From: Valencia hispanica
Lineage: Eukaryota; Chordata; Actinopteri; Cyprinodontiformes; Valenciidae
Reading direction: 5' to 3'
NCBI GenBank assembly: GCA_963556495.2
Contig: OY747703.1
Coordinates: 30,094,796 to 30,158,795 of the forward strand
Length of the DNA: 64,000 nt
A program made the position numbers and the translations under genes. The notes below the pieces were generated by a model. That model did not search any database. It saw nothing but the letters and a program-made list of their open reading frames with translations, and was not told where the DNA came from. Shown in pieces: positions 42,868 to 54,765 of this stretch (the stretch's first letter is position 1; each line of letters starts with the position of its first letter).

Positions 42868-43325
42868 ACAGTGCCTTGAAAATGTATTCATACCTATTTT
42901 TTCGCATCTTGGCATTTTACAACAACAAACGTTCATGTACTTTATTGTGATTCTGTGTAATATACCAGCACATCTGTTTTTTTGCATGAGGAAAGAAAAT
43001 TATACATATATTTCAAAATGTTTTTTTTTATTAGTTCTGAAAAGTGTAACAGAAAATTTTACATATGATACATATATTTCAACATTTTTTAAAAAAATTA
43101 ATTCTGAAAAGTGTAACAGAAAATTGTATTCAGCCCTCTTTACTCTGATTCCCCTGAATAAAAGCCAGTGCAAAAAACAGTTTTAGGAGGTTACCGAATA
43201 GTCAATAGTTCAATTTAATCTCAGGATAAATTCCACTGTTCTATGATGGTCTCAAAGGTTAGTTAGAGGACATTAGTGAACAAACAGTTTACTATGGTGT
43301 GTATCAGAGAATCTACATCATCCAC
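42868..43325 (+). mobile_element. Tc1-like transposon 5' end fragment
   Basis: Starts ACAGTGCCTTGAAAATGTAT, the terminus of a widespread fish Tc1 family, and continues through CTTTATTGTGATTCTGTG and CTGAATAAAAGCCAGTG to TTAGAGGACATTAGTGAACA, just before the transposase start. An internal ~70-bp partial duplication (CTGAAAAGTGTAACAGAAAA at 43038 and 43105) is peculiar to this copy. The transposase is missing. Confidence 0.7.
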
Positions 43326-44609
43326 TGTCATGGATTGATCAATATTCCCAGCTCATTTATGGAGCAGCTTTACTTTGAGCTTGTGAGCTGAAAGTGAAAA
43401 ACTTTGCTTCTTTCCATACCTTTTGCTTTTTAAGTGTGACACCCTCACAAACAAATGTTTTTTTCAAGGCTTCAGGTGATGTTCATATTAACCCATCCAT
43501 TTGGTTCTAGAGAGAATGTGAGTCATTCTCTTTGATAGCTGCTGCTTTTTTAAACGAATTAAGTAGAACCATTAGAATCAGTGCATATTAAGTCATAAAG
43601 GGGTCTGTAAAATTTTTGTTTGTTGTCTCTTGGCTCTCACCTGGGAGGGTTTTTGCTTTCCCTTGCACTGCACTCTGTGCGTGCACATTTACAGTATACT
43701 GCACACTATTTACAACACAGCGCATGAAGACATCCACTGTGATGTGTTTATTCAATCAAATTGATTTCCCTGGACACCACCGAGCCAGCATTCTAAGTTA
43801 ATTGAATTCAGGTTTAATTCATGCCTCTTCCTCATTCGGGTTCCCCCATTCCGACAGTCTCCAGACAGTTAAGGGCTTAGCCCAGTGGGGAGCTGTAAGT
43901 TTAAGTGGTGTTAAATATTTACAGTGGAGAAGTATTAATTCATATTTTACTGAAAATGTCTTATATTGCACTCTGCTCTCAGTGAGGTCTCCAGTGAATG
44001 GGAGTTAGTTTGAGATGGAGAAGTAGAGAGTAGAAAAAGACTGTGCAAGACCAGAAATAATGCTTCTCTCTTTTTTATTTTTCTGTTTTGTTTTTTGGAT
44101 TTTTTTAGAAGATAGGCAGTCTTTACTTAACTTTTGTGCATCCAGTCTCATAGCTTAATCCTTTATTCCAACCTGAGCAGAATACATTTCCAAACAACCA
44201 GCACCACTTTTGTGTAAATTGCCTATACCTCCCATTCTTCTTTGTTTAACTCAGTTGGGAATCCATTTTTCCAGATGGACTGAGCAGATCGTGTTTCCCA
44301 GCATTCCTAGCGGTGACCCCAACATATGCCACAGGGCTATAAGAATGGTGGTGGCGGCCATTTCAAATTGTTCTCAGCAGAAACATCTGCTATAGAGAGG
44401 ACATCTCACAGGTGAAGATTCTCTTTTGTTCTGACCTGCTGGACCGGGGAGAACTCTTATTTCAAAGCTTCAAAGTGCCCATTGCTGTCTGTGCATCCTG
44501 CTAGGGTAATTTCTTTACACCTGCAAGCTGTCTGGCCTGCAGTTGGGACACACAGTTCTAAAATCCTTCAAAGGTTCTATCTTCCTTTTCTTGCTCAACT
44601 ACAAACACA
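43326..44609. other. non-coding, nothing recognised
   Basis: No gene or repeat identified. Confidence 0.35.
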
Positions 44610-46440
44610 TTTTCAAGGACTCAAGGATTCAAGGAACTTTTATTGTCATACCATCTCATGTTACATGTGATGGTATGAAATTAGGACTAAGGTCCGGAAT
44701 TATAAGCCATTTAAATTAAATTAGTGAAAGAAATTCTATAAATAAATGTAATAAATAAACAAAGATAAATGTGCTCTACATGACACAGCTGGAGTTCAGC
44801 AGTCTAACAGCTACAGGGAAGAAGCTGTTATTGAGACTGGTGGTCTTGCTCTGTATGCTCCTCAGCCGCCTGCCTGAGGGCAGGGGCTGAAACAGGCCAT
44901 GAGCCGGATGGGTGGAGTCCTTCAGGATGCGGAGGGCCCGTCCCCTGCATCGGGACGTGTAGAGATCCGAGGTGGTGGAAAGCGTGCTCCCTACAGTCCT
45001 TTGTGCTGCTTTCACCACCCGCTGCAGAGCCTTCCTCTCAGCAGCAGTACAGTGATGAGTCCCACTACTGCTGTGTCATCCGCAAACTTAACTATTTGAC
45101 AGCTGGGGTGTCTCGCTGAGCAGTCATACGGCAGCAGAGTGAACAGGAAGGGGCTCAACACGCAGCCCTGTGGTGAGCCTGTCCTGAGGGTGATGGAGGA
45201 GGAGATGGTGTTGTGGATCTTAACAGTCTGAAGTCTATTGGTCAGGAAGTCCGGGACCCAGTTCCACCGGGGGAGGAATCAGTCCGAGGAAGGAGAGCTT
45301 CTGCACCAGCGTCTGTGGGATGATGGTGTTGAAGGCTCAGGAGAAATCCAGAAAGAGCAGACGGACATAGGAGTTTCTGCTCTCCAGATGGGTCAGGGCT
45401 GTGTGGACCACCGATGAAACGGCGTCGTCAGTGCAGCGATTTTTCCTGTAGGCATTCTGGTGGGGGTCCACAGTGATATCGATGGCGTCTTTAATGTGGG
45501 TCATGACCAACCTCTCGAAACACTTCATGACTACCGGGGTTAAAGATATGGGCCGATAGTCATTCAGGCTTGTCACTGTGGAGCACTTGGGGACGGGGAC
45601 AATCGTGGCAGTCTTTAAGCAGGTGGGGACAGATGACAGTGAGGTGTTAAAGATTTCTGCCAGCACCTCAGCCAGCTGGTGTGCACAGTCCCTCAGTACC
45701 CGCCCTGGGATGTTGTCGGGCCCTGCTGCTTTGTGAGGGTTGATACACTGAAGGGTCTTCCTTACATCTGCTGTGGTCACACTGATGGGCGTGTCACCAG
45801 CTGGTGGTATAAGTTTGGTGCTGGGGGAGACATCAGGGAACTCAAATCGGGCATAGAAATGGTTGAGTGCATCTGGCAAGGAGGGGTCTCTTGGGCATTG
45901 TACATCCTTGGTGTTGTAGTCCGTGATGTATTTAATGCCCCTTCCACATGCGCTGAGGGTCATTGGTGGTGAAGTGACCCTGTATTTTCTGGGCGTATGT
46001 GGCTTTGGTCCTCGTAACGCCCGCAGTCAGTCCTTTTCGGGCCTCTCTGAGTGCTGATGCCTAACCTGCCTTGAATGCAGCATCCCTAGCTTTCAGCAGA
46101 GCTCTCACCTCAGAGTTCAGCCAGGGTTTCTGGTTCGGATAGCAGGTTATTATCCTGGTGGTGGTGACATCATCAGCACATTTGGAGATGAAACCAAGGA
46201 CAGATGATGTATATTCCTCCAGGTCCACCTCTCCTTCATGTGTAGCTGCCTCTTTGAATACCTGCCATTCTGTGCACTGAAAACAGTCCTGGAGCACACA
46301 GGCCACATCTCTGGGCCACACAGTGATCGTCTTCTTCGTTGGCCTGATACGTCTCAGCAGGGGGCGGTATGCTTTGCTCCCCTCTTCGTGGACTGAACCC
46401 TCCTCAAAGCAAAGTAGGACTAAAACCGGTTCATTCAACG
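44610..46440 (-). mobile_element. Rex1/Babar-type LINE, minus strand, decayed
   Basis: A 5'-truncated LINE read on the minus strand. The 3' end is near 44615 (AAGGATTCAAGGAACTTTTA on the plus strand). It keeps the linker, RT and C-terminal domain, with frameshifts and an internal deletion. It differs clearly in sequence from the Rex1 copy at 25541, so it is another subfamily. Confidence 0.85.
44776..46438 (-). pseudogene. Rex1/Babar reverse transcriptase, broken
   Basis: Minus-strand pieces in order: 46438-46061 linker (ITVWPRDVACVLQDCFQCTE, PWLNSEVRALLKARDAAF); 45963-45337 RT start (INPHKAAGPDNIPGRVLRDC, LNDYRPISLTPVVMKCFERL, VRLLFLDFSSAFNT motif A); then in other frames [15 protein letters not shown] (motif B) and [10 protein letters not shown] (catalytic, about 45078-45090). 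Near 45045 the sequence jumps to [13 protein letters not shown] and the C-terminal SDLYTSRCRGRALRILKDST / HPAHGLFQPLPSGRRLRS segment (45018-44776). The region joining palm to C-terminus is deleted. Inactive. Confidence 0.85.
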
Positions 46441-47049
46441 TTATCTTGTGTCTGGTCAGATAATTAGGGAAAATATAGTTCTTAATGAGTTAGCTCTCAT
46501 TCATTGTTGGTTTAATGTGGTTTTAAACGCTGAACCTGTTGGCTCATTTAGCACCCCCGCACGCATACGTTTGTGATGTGTATTATTTGCTGTGTTTTAA
46601 AACTGGGTTTTATCCTGAGGAGTTGCCACTCTTTTTCTTTCTCTCTCTCGCTCTCTGATCACCTGGTCGGCAGAGTCGGGCTCAGCCGACCTGCGTTAGC
46701 TGGTCTGTTATCTGAAAGGTTAACTCCATTGTTCTTGGTCTGTTAGTTAAAGCTGTGGGCTTCCACGTGGACTGTTCACACCATGTGCTCTGCCCCATTT
46801 TAGCCAAAGCTAGTTTTATGGCCCTTTGTCTCCTTACACTCCATGTGATGTCCTCCATCTTGGCACAGAACTAAGTTTATGGCCCTTGTCCCACAGGCTA
46901 TTTCTTACTCGAGTACCCTGGAGTGAAAGCCACCTCCCTTTCTTAATAAAACCTCACCTCCCCTCCCCTGCGAAAGAGGAGCTGTCTTTGTCCCTGATCC
47001 CCTTTGTGTTAATTGTGTTTAATTTTTACTTATTATTAGTTTTATAAGA
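46441..47049. other. unclassified, possibly LTR-derived
   Basis: Contains imperfectly repeated phrases (GTTTTATGGCCCTTTGTCTC at 46813 and GTTTATGGCCCTTGTC at 46876) and an AATAAAACCTC signal at 46945. This could be the U3-R of an endogenous LTR whose downstream part is the repeat at 47050-47600. Ends are not defined. Confidence 0.35.
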
Positions 47050-47600
47050 TCTATAGAAGTTAGTTGCATGCTTTAGAATAGATGGGAATTATTGATGAAA
47101 TTTTTTGGCTGTAAGGTTGATCTATTTTCTTAAGAAATCCCCCTTAGCTTAAAGAGAAGTTTTCTGTGATTACCTGGTGTGTGCGTACAATTAATGTCCA
47201 TGGCATGTGAACTTATCCCTTCAAGAAGAGACTGGATGTCTAGTCTTCTAATACAGAAGTGGTGCCCCTAATATTAATAGATTAAACTTGAACCTCATCA
47301 ATAATTATATTAATATTAAATTATTATTACATTATTATATTATTATTATTATAATTATTTATTATAATATATTTATAATATAAATATTTATAGATATAAT
47401 AATAATAATTATTATTATATTATATTATATTATATTATATTATATTATATTATATTATATTATATTATATTATATTATTATTACATAATTATTTATGGTT
47501 ATGTAAACCAGACAAAATTTACAGTCCTTTTTTGTATTTTGTAAGGTTACCAAATTCTCACAGCGGCAAGGTTAGGACCGCTTGAGTCTGGTCAAGGTAA
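47050..47600. repeat. dispersed repeat, inverted relative of 7258-7740
   Basis: Shares ordered blocks with the reverse complement of 7258-7740, including GTGGTGCCCCTAATATTAAT, the AT-rich core, CTGTAAGGTTGATCTATTTT and TTAGAATAGATGGGAATTAT. Confidence 0.55.
47395..47478. repeat. microsatellite (ATATT)n
   Basis: Pentanucleotide array, about 12 perfect ATATT units from 47417, expanded from the AT-rich core of the surrounding repeat; the copy at 7430-7460 lacks the expansion. Confidence 0.9.
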
Positions 47601-48354
47601 ATTCACAACAAGATGTCATATTTAAGGTTACCAGCCGACACTTCATATCTCCTTCTGCAAGAAGCCAAATACTTCATTGTCGCTTAGCTTACACTTGAAA
47701 TTTGCCTCTGTGGTTGATTCCTCTGGCACACTGATACAACATACCTTGTAATACAGGGGTCACTCTTGTGTATGTGTGTGCCTCGTGTGTCTCTACCATC
47801 TGTGATTGGTCCTGAGCTCACAGTGCGAAACTGCTGCTACCTGCCAACACACTATGACAATTCTCCATGTATCTACCTGATACCATAAAAAGAACTCTAT
47901 GAAGTGTGCGTGTGACACAAAACTGTAACACAATTTTACCAATTCATCTGAAATGAGATATGATGAACAGGTTTAAAATTTGTTTATAACAATAGTTCTT
48001 TTTGTAATTTTACCGAGTGCTAAAGTGGAAGGATATGTTGGACCTAGCCATAAAGGACTGAACTTTTGTGGAAAATCAAAAGAGACTGATAAAAGTGTAT
48101 TCCAGAATGCACACTGCATTAACCCATTTCCATTCAGCCTTTAGGGAGGAGGAGTTTCACAGCTTGATCACTTCACATAATGGTTTAGCAAAACTCTGGG
48201 GCAAAATACTTTCTTTTTCTTCCCTTGCTGCTTTGGGGGGTGGGACACACATGAATCCTTTTCTTGCTGGCCAAATGAAAAGACTGCGGGTGTGAAAAAG
48301 GCTTGGATCCAAAGTAAATACTCAGTTAGTCAATATCATTTGGGCAACTGGTTA
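47601..48354. other. non-coding, nothing recognised
   Basis: No gene. 48090-48170 resembles 19870-19930 over a short stretch. Confidence 0.35.
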
Positions 48355-48660
48355 CTGTATTCCTGCTGAAAATAATCCTAAGCCATTCAATGATTTATAA
48401 ACTAGTAAACGTATTTTTAAGTCTATTCTCTGAGCTACAGGGAGCCAGTGTAAGGACTTTAAAACTGGGATGATGTGCTCTACTTTCCTGGTTATAGTGA
48501 GGACACGAGCAGCAGTGTTCTGGATCAGCTGCAGCTGTCTAATTGACTTTTTAGGCAGACCTGTGAGAACCCTGTTGCAGTAATCAATCTGACTAAAGAT
48601 AAATGCATGGATGAGTTGTTGTAATACTAGAAATGTTCTTCAGATGATAGAAGGCTGACC
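48355..48660 (-). mobile_element. L2/Maui LINE fragment, minus strand
   Basis: The reverse complement matches 50300-50560 of the plus-strand L2: it encodes the [24 protein letters not shown], and [17 protein letters not shown] segment. A separate, 5'-truncated copy lying less than 1 kb from the larger one in opposite orientation. Confidence 0.8.
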
Positions 48661-49189
48661 TGTGCCATGTGTAATAAAGAAATATTGCTTTGCTTCTGAG
48701 ATCTGTCAGACTACCATGTTTATGATAATCAGTTTAAAGCAAATGGTAACTCAGCATTCTAATGTGTAACAGGACAAAAATACAAAACAAAATACCCAAT
48801 ATTTCTTAACCAAAATAAATATGAATTACAATGTCATTCCTATAGAGATTGCAACTCCTACATTTACCTTTTGTATTTTAAGTTTTACTGAATTGGAAAT
48901 TAAGTCTATTTAAAATAAGAACAACATTGTATTGTATATTTTATAAGATGTGTGTGTGTGGGGAGGGTTCACGTGTGAGAAATATGTGTGTTGTACAGAC
49001 AGAGCTTGTTCTGTGTCTGATATTGGTCCTCAGCTCTTTGTTAATTAAATGCATGGCATGAAACACTGACAGTCTTCCACTGAAAAGGAATGCAACTCTG
49101 AGAGTTCCCTTCAGTTGCCCATCACCTGCTGCTCTTCCATCATCCTTCCTCTTCTCAATGACAGATAAAAAGACAACAGAGATTAAGGT
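48661..49189. other. non-coding, nothing recognised
   Basis: AT-rich spacer between two L2 copies. Confidence 0.35.
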
Positions 49190-50852
49190 AGCTTACAATG
49201 TGGAGAAAATGTCTGAATTCCACCAATTCCTTGAACAGCGTTGAAAAAATCATTACACAAGTAAGCCCCTCCTCCTGCTGTCTTGATGTCATACCCACAA
49301 CTTTTCTAAAGAAAGTTCTTCCTGTCATTGGGTCTGATCTTGTTCAAATAGTGAACTCATCCCTGCCATCAGGTGTCTTCCTTCAGGCTTTAAAAGCAGC
49401 CGTTATTAAACCACTACTAAAGAAGAAGAATCTGGACAACACGTTAATGCAGAACTACAGGCCACTATCCAATCTCCCATTCATCAGTAAGATTATTGAA
49501 AAAGCTGTGTTTCAGCAGTTAAATAGCTTCATAACAATGACAAACCGTTTTGATGTTTTTCAGTCTGGTTTCCGTGCTCACCATAGCACTGAGACTGCCC
49601 TTATCAAAGTATTCAATGACATCCGCATAAATACAGACTGTGGTAGAACCACAGTGCTGGTTCTGTTGAATCACAGTGGAGCATTTGACACTGTTGATCA
49701 TGATATGTTACTAGAACGACTGGACAGCTGGGTCGGACTCTCTGGTACAGTACTTGGCTGGTTTGAGTCTAACCTAAAGAACAGGGACTTCTTTGTTTCA
49801 GTAGGAAACTTTCATCAGAACAAAAAGAAATCACATGTGGGGTGCCCCAGGGCTCCATCTTAGGGCCCCTTCTATTTAATATCTACATGCTCCCACTAGG
49901 CAGGATTATAGCAACCAATAAGATTAGCTACCATAACTACACGGATGACACTCAGCTTTACATTACAATGTCACCAGGTGACTCTGAACCCATTCAAACC
50001 CTAAATCAATGCATTGACCAAATAAATGGATGGATGTGCCATAACTTTCTCCAGCTGAATAGAAACAAGACTGAAGTAATTATTTTTGGACCCAAAGAGG
50101 AACGATCAAAATTCAGCACACAGCTTCAAATAATACAGCTAGGAACTACTGATCAGGCACAAAATCTAGGTGTAGTGATAGACTCAGACCTGAACCTCCA
50201 GGGTCACATAAAGGCAATAACAAGGTCAGCTGTCTATCACCTGAAGAACATTTCTAGGATTAAACGACTGATGTTGCAACAGGACCTGGAAAAACTCATC
50301 CATGCGTTTATCTTTAGTCGGATTGATTACTGCAACACCATCTTAATAGGTCTGCCTAAAAAGTCAATCAGACAGCTGCAGCTGATCCAGAACGCTGCTG
50401 CTCGCGTCCTTACTAGAACCAGGAAAGTAGAGCACATCACCCCAGTTCTAAAGTCCTTACATTGGCTCCCTGTAGCTCAGAGAATAGACTTCAAAATACT
50501 TTTACTAGTTTATAAATCAATACATGGCTTAGCACCAAAATATGTTGAATACCTGTTGTCATGGTACCAACCAAGACCACTAAGGTCCTCCAACTCTAGC
50601 CTACAAAACATCCCTAGGCTCAGAACTAAACATGGAGAAGCAGCTTTCATTTTCTATGCTCCCCTTATCTGGAACAGACTTCCTGACAAGTGCGGAGCTG
50701 CTGAAACTCTGAACTGCTTTAAATCGAGACTAAAAACCCATCTCTTTAGAATTGCCTTTGAGTAAATGGTTGATCAAATCATGTAAAGCACCTTGAATTA
50801 CCCTGCTGTTGAAAGTGTGCTATACAAATAAAATTGCCTTGCCTTGCCTAGT
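49190..50852 (+). mobile_element. L2/Maui LINE, 5'-truncated
   Basis: Plus-strand LINE from just before the RT to the typical 3' end GCTATACAAATAAAATTGCC TTGCC at 50820-50850. Truncated before the endonuclease. The short 3' UTR and TTGCC repeats are L2/Maui hallmarks. Confidence 0.88.
49198..50765 (+). pseudogene. L2/Maui reverse transcriptase, one frameshift
   Basis: The first frame (49198-49863) covers the RT fingers and palm: LPSGVFLQALKAAVIKPLLK, QNYRPLSNLPFISKIIEKAV, FQSGFRAHHSTETAL, and motif A VLLNHSGAFDTVDHDML, where the usual Leu-Asp-Leu-Ser-Ala-Ala reads LLNHSGA, so the motif A Asp is replaced by Asn. The second frame (49842-50765) resumes at [20 protein letters not shown] (motif B), then [11 protein letters not shown] in place of YADD, and ends with the full C-terminal domain ([42 protein letters not shown]). 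A one-base shift near 49845 separates them. Frameshift plus catalytic substitution make it dead. Confidence 0.87.
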
Positions 50853-52375
50853 GGCCAGGACCTAATCTGTGCATGGTGCAACACCCAGAAAGTAAAATCA
50901 CAGCTAGGTGCAACTGTTACTTTTGAATTACCCCCCAAATAAATACAATAAAAAAAATTATGTTGTAATGAGAGACTGCAGAAAACACAGAAGCATGATT
51001 AAAACGAGGAAATCCTTCAAGAGCAGCAAAATCAATTTTCATGTAGTGGAAACTTGTGTGTAGGATACTGAGTGTGAGTTTCAGTGGGGATGTTTGTGTG
51101 TCTGCAGTTTACAACGGTCCCTTGATTGAACAGCTGTCACTGCTGGTTGAGTATGTGTACCAACCAGATGGGAAACACAGGGGTCAATGGCACTGACACA
51201 TTGCCTCCAGATGAGCTTGTTGGAAGATCCATAGCACAAAAAGATGACACACATGCACACACACCAAATTAAAACATCCCAGTGGTTTGGAAACAGATGG
51301 GGCTAGAGCACAAATGGTAAGATTCAAGAAGAGTAAGTTTTTTTTGTGCTTTAAAAACTGTGTTTATTCTACTTTGTAAAAAGCTAAATATTGGATGAAA
51401 AAAATCTGACTGTACTGGAAACCAGAGATGGATAGGAAATAGTTTAACTTACTCAGTTACATACCTGAGTGCCTTTTTATTTAAAGGACTTTCATAAGAA
51501 ACATGAATAGCATTACTCTTATACTTTTACTCTTCTACTTGAGTAATACTATTTTGAAGTAAAGCTGCTCAATTAGTTACAGAACATGTTTTCCAGCTAA
51601 AATCTAGACTTATCGGACCAATCATTGCTGAGAAAAAATCCACATAATTGTAACTTACTGGATATTTTCACGGTTTCTGTCCATACCCTGTAAACGTGAA
51701 ATCCCAGGAAATCTGTCTGAAAGCTGTCTCTGTACTACTGGCAACAGTGATTATGCCACGTTTAAATCTATTTAAAGCTCCTTGTCCCCATTCTGATGCT
51801 TAGTTTGAACTTGCCACCAGTCTCCGATGTCCCCACATGTAAAATTGCTGAGCAATTCTTTGTTCATTGCACAAAAATGGCTTTACAGATCTACAAATGC
51901 TATTCACTGATGTTAAATGTTAAATGTTTTATATAGTGACTGCTTTAGACTATACCACTATACCAATTCAAACAAAACCAGTTTCTTCCAGTTTACTTTT
52001 GCTGGCTTGGGGTTTAATTGACACTTTACTGTTCCATAGTATGCAGTTCTTTATCTACCCTTGATGAATTGAATGAATACTTAAAATAATCTATTCAAAG
52101 TCTGATGATAAGTGAAATGTATTTTTCCTCTTTAAGCAGATATCAAACAATCCTTTGATATTTGCTGAGCATTTCACACAGAAAACTGCATGAAATCAAA
52201 CTACTTTACATCCACTTTCTTCCTTCACACAACACTTTTCAAATAATCTCCAAGTACTTCCACTAGGGGGCAAATTTGCACAAAAACATTCTTTAAAAGA
52301 GAAACAAAAAAGCCAACTATGTACGCACAATCAAACATAAGGGAAAATATTAGACACACATAAACCTAACATGTA
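50853..52375. other. non-coding, nothing recognised
   Basis: No gene. 51420-51560 has the look of a dispersed repeat (ACTTACTCAGTTACATACCT...) but I cannot define it. Confidence 0.35.
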
Positions 52376-53032
52376 CAGTGGGGCAAAAAAAACATTTGGC
52401 AGTTGTAAGTTGTCGCACTTAAAAAGATGAGAGAAGTCTGCAAATTCTATCATAGGTACATTTCAGTTGTGAGAGACAGAATGTGAAAAACATTCCAGGA
52501 AATCACAATGGATGATTTTTTAAGAATTTATTTGTATTATGGTGCAGAAAATAAGTATTTGACCAATAACAAAAGTTCATTTCAGACCTTAGTAAAGTAA
52601 CCTTGGTTGGCGATGATAGGTCAAATGTTTCCTGTAGGTCTTCACCAGGTTTGCACACACTGAAGCTGGTATTTTGGCCCATTCTCACAATACATGGCCC
52701 CATTCATCCTTTCCTTAGTACGAATCAGCCGTCCTGTCCCCCTTGCAGAAAAACTGCCCCAAAGCATAACGCTTCCACCCATATCCTTCACAGTGGGTAT
52801 GGTGTTATTGGGATGCAACTCAGTATTCTCCTATCAGGTGCCGTATAGGACGAAATGTATCTTTCTCTCTCACTCACACCACTAAATCCATGCATAGACC
52901 ACTGAAAGCATCCTCACACATACTCAAAATTCATAATATCACACATAAATGCTACTGAAATTTCACTCACACATAGCAAAAATTATGCACACACAAGCTT
53001 TTAGGGTTCATACTAGTGTGTATACTAGTGAG

Positions 53033-53210
53033 CTTATACTAGTATGAATGAGAGCTAATACTAGTGTATGTGTGAGCTTATGCTAGTATGAATGAGAGAT
53101 AATACTAGTGTATGTGTGAGCTTATACTAGTATGAATGAGAGATAATACCAGTGTATGTGTGAGATTATACGAGTATGAATGAGAGCCTTGTACTAGCGT
53201 GTGTGTGAGG
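53033..53210. repeat. subterminal iterons, 44-bp unit, 4 copies
   Basis: Unit GAGCTTATACTAGTATGAAT then GAGAGNTAATACTAGTGTAT and GTGT. ACTAGT palindromes recur twice per unit. Confidence 0.9.
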
Positions 53211-53287
53211 TGATTTTGTACAAGAGGAGGTGGGGCAAAAACTTTGAGATTGTAATGCGCATGCGTACATCCCACTGCCAGTTTAAC

Positions 53288-53294
53288 TATAAAA
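53288..53294 (+). promoter_or_regulatory. TATA-like box inside left TIR, facing inward
   Basis: TATAAAA precedes a downstream ATG at 53499 (MEEEIFLTFF) and a donor-like GAGAG|GTAATC at 53590. The right TIR has ACAAAA at the matching place, so its box is mutated. Confidence 0.4.
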
Positions 53295-53498
53295 CGTGGC
53301 TTGTTTAGCAGAGGGCAGCATTGCAAGCAAATCAAGGCTGTCTCCAAATTCAGGGTCTGCATCCTTCTAAGGACCCGTCCTCCCTGGTCTGTAGGACAGG
53401 TCCTTTGTCGACCAGGTAGACCGGATGTTAGCGGCTGTGAATATGGAATGTCGTGTCGCCTAGCAACCGTGACAACGCTAATAAACAAGCTGGTAAAA

Positions 53499-53760
53499 AT
53501 GGAGGAAGAAATCTTCCTGACTTTTTTTTATTCTAGAGGAGCTTCAGCAGTTTTACCATTTGCGGCATGCTTTATATCTCCGGCTGAGAGGTAATCATAT
53601 CCAGATAAAGTTATTTTATTTACTTCTTCAGAATTACAAGTTTATTTCAGCTAGTTTCATGGATAAGTTAAGGAACGGAATGACTGGTGGTCAAATGTAC
53701 AGACTTAATATATACTATATATATAAACTAAATATCACCATAACATTTTATTATAACATT

Positions 53761-53845
<85 letters not shown>

Positions 53846-54480
53846 TTTCCTTTTGGGATCAATGAAGTATTTTTGAATCTGAATTTATCGTTTTTTTTAA
53901 GCTGGTGATGTCTTGCTAATCTGCACTTTCTGAATAAAAAACTAAATAGATTTTTTTTAAATTGATTGATTTTTTTTCAACCAGTGCAATAATAACAGAA
54001 CATTTGTATGTTTTTAACAACATTGCAGGTCATAAGCTCTTCTCCACTTCATCTGCCTCAGTGCTATCTGCCTCAGTGCTGGTGACATTGTGGCCCCCGG
54101 GAATGATCTTGAGGAAGATTTAGCAAAGGATGAGGCTGGTTTGGGGAAAACAGCAGTACTCTCTGGTGGGACAAGCTCTCTTCTGAACACGTCTTAGTGA
54201 TGTGGCAGCCGTCGATTGAGCCAGCCCTGGAAGACACAGCGGACAGTACGAAGAAGCTACCCTAAGCCCTCTCTGCAGACCAACCTGCATGATGTTCCCC
54301 ACATCAACCAGAAAAGACCAGCCAGAGGTCTCAGCTGGAACACTCCATGGAGCACTCCATCTACATCCCTGATCTTTATTCAGCCGATCCAGGAAAACTG
54401 CCTGTTTATTTTAATAAAGCTTAAAGAATGGTCCAGGAAGAGGTCATTCAGGTTAATCCTGCATGGAAAACTATAAATAA
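53499..54480 (+). other. possible remnant gene of long-TIR element
   Basis: A short frame starts at ATG 53499 and meets a donor-like site at 53590. An acceptor-like TTTTTAACAACATTGCAG ends at 54028, followed by a GC-richer, exon-like stretch to about 54480 that contains AATAAAGC near 54414. A second acceptor-like site (TTTTTTTATTCTAG) ends at 53536, giving EELQQFYHLRHALYLRLR. The pieces do not join into one clean frame, and no domain is recognised. Could be a decayed transposon gene or a captured host fragment. Confidence 0.25.
53764..53842. repeat. microsatellite (AC)n
   Basis: About 39 uninterrupted CA units, followed at 53843 by CTAATTTCCTTTTGGGATCA, a Rex1-like LINE 3' tail scrap. Confidence 0.97.
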
Positions 54481-54708
54481 CGACACAATAATAATGTCAA
54501 TATTTGTTATTTCTTTTTCAATAGTCATTTTAAATTGTTCAAAGTAAGCTTTATGTTCGTATTTTTTTTACATTAGAATAATAATGCAACTGTTAATAAA
54601 ATGACATGATGATATTAAATATTTGTTTTAATAATTTTATTTATAACAACCATAAAACAACTAAATAACCAATGTGACAAAAACATAAATTGACAAACAG
54701 AAAACAGT

Positions 54709-54765
54709 CTCTCCTCTCCTCTCCTCTCCTCTCCTCTCCTCTCCTCTCCTCTCCTCTCCTCTCCT
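54709..54765. repeat. microsatellite (CTCCT)n
   Basis: Eleven perfect pentanucleotide units. Confidence 0.97.

Larger units (their letters stand above)
52836..53329. repeat. left terminal inverted repeat of long-TIR element
   Basis: Pairs with 55597-56139. Outer part up to ~53020, iterons 53033-53210, inner part with GCGCATGCGTAC and TATAAAA (53288-53294), ending at GAGGGCAGCATTGCAAGCAA. Confidence 0.85.

Noticed and set aside
45679..45972. 97-codon plus-strand frame
   Set aside because: Shadow of the minus-strand Rex1 reverse transcriptase.
53560..53865. Frames with poly-Thr-His tails over CA/GT arrays (also 60201-60608, 7746-8042)
   Set aside because: Dinucleotide microsatellites translated; not genes.
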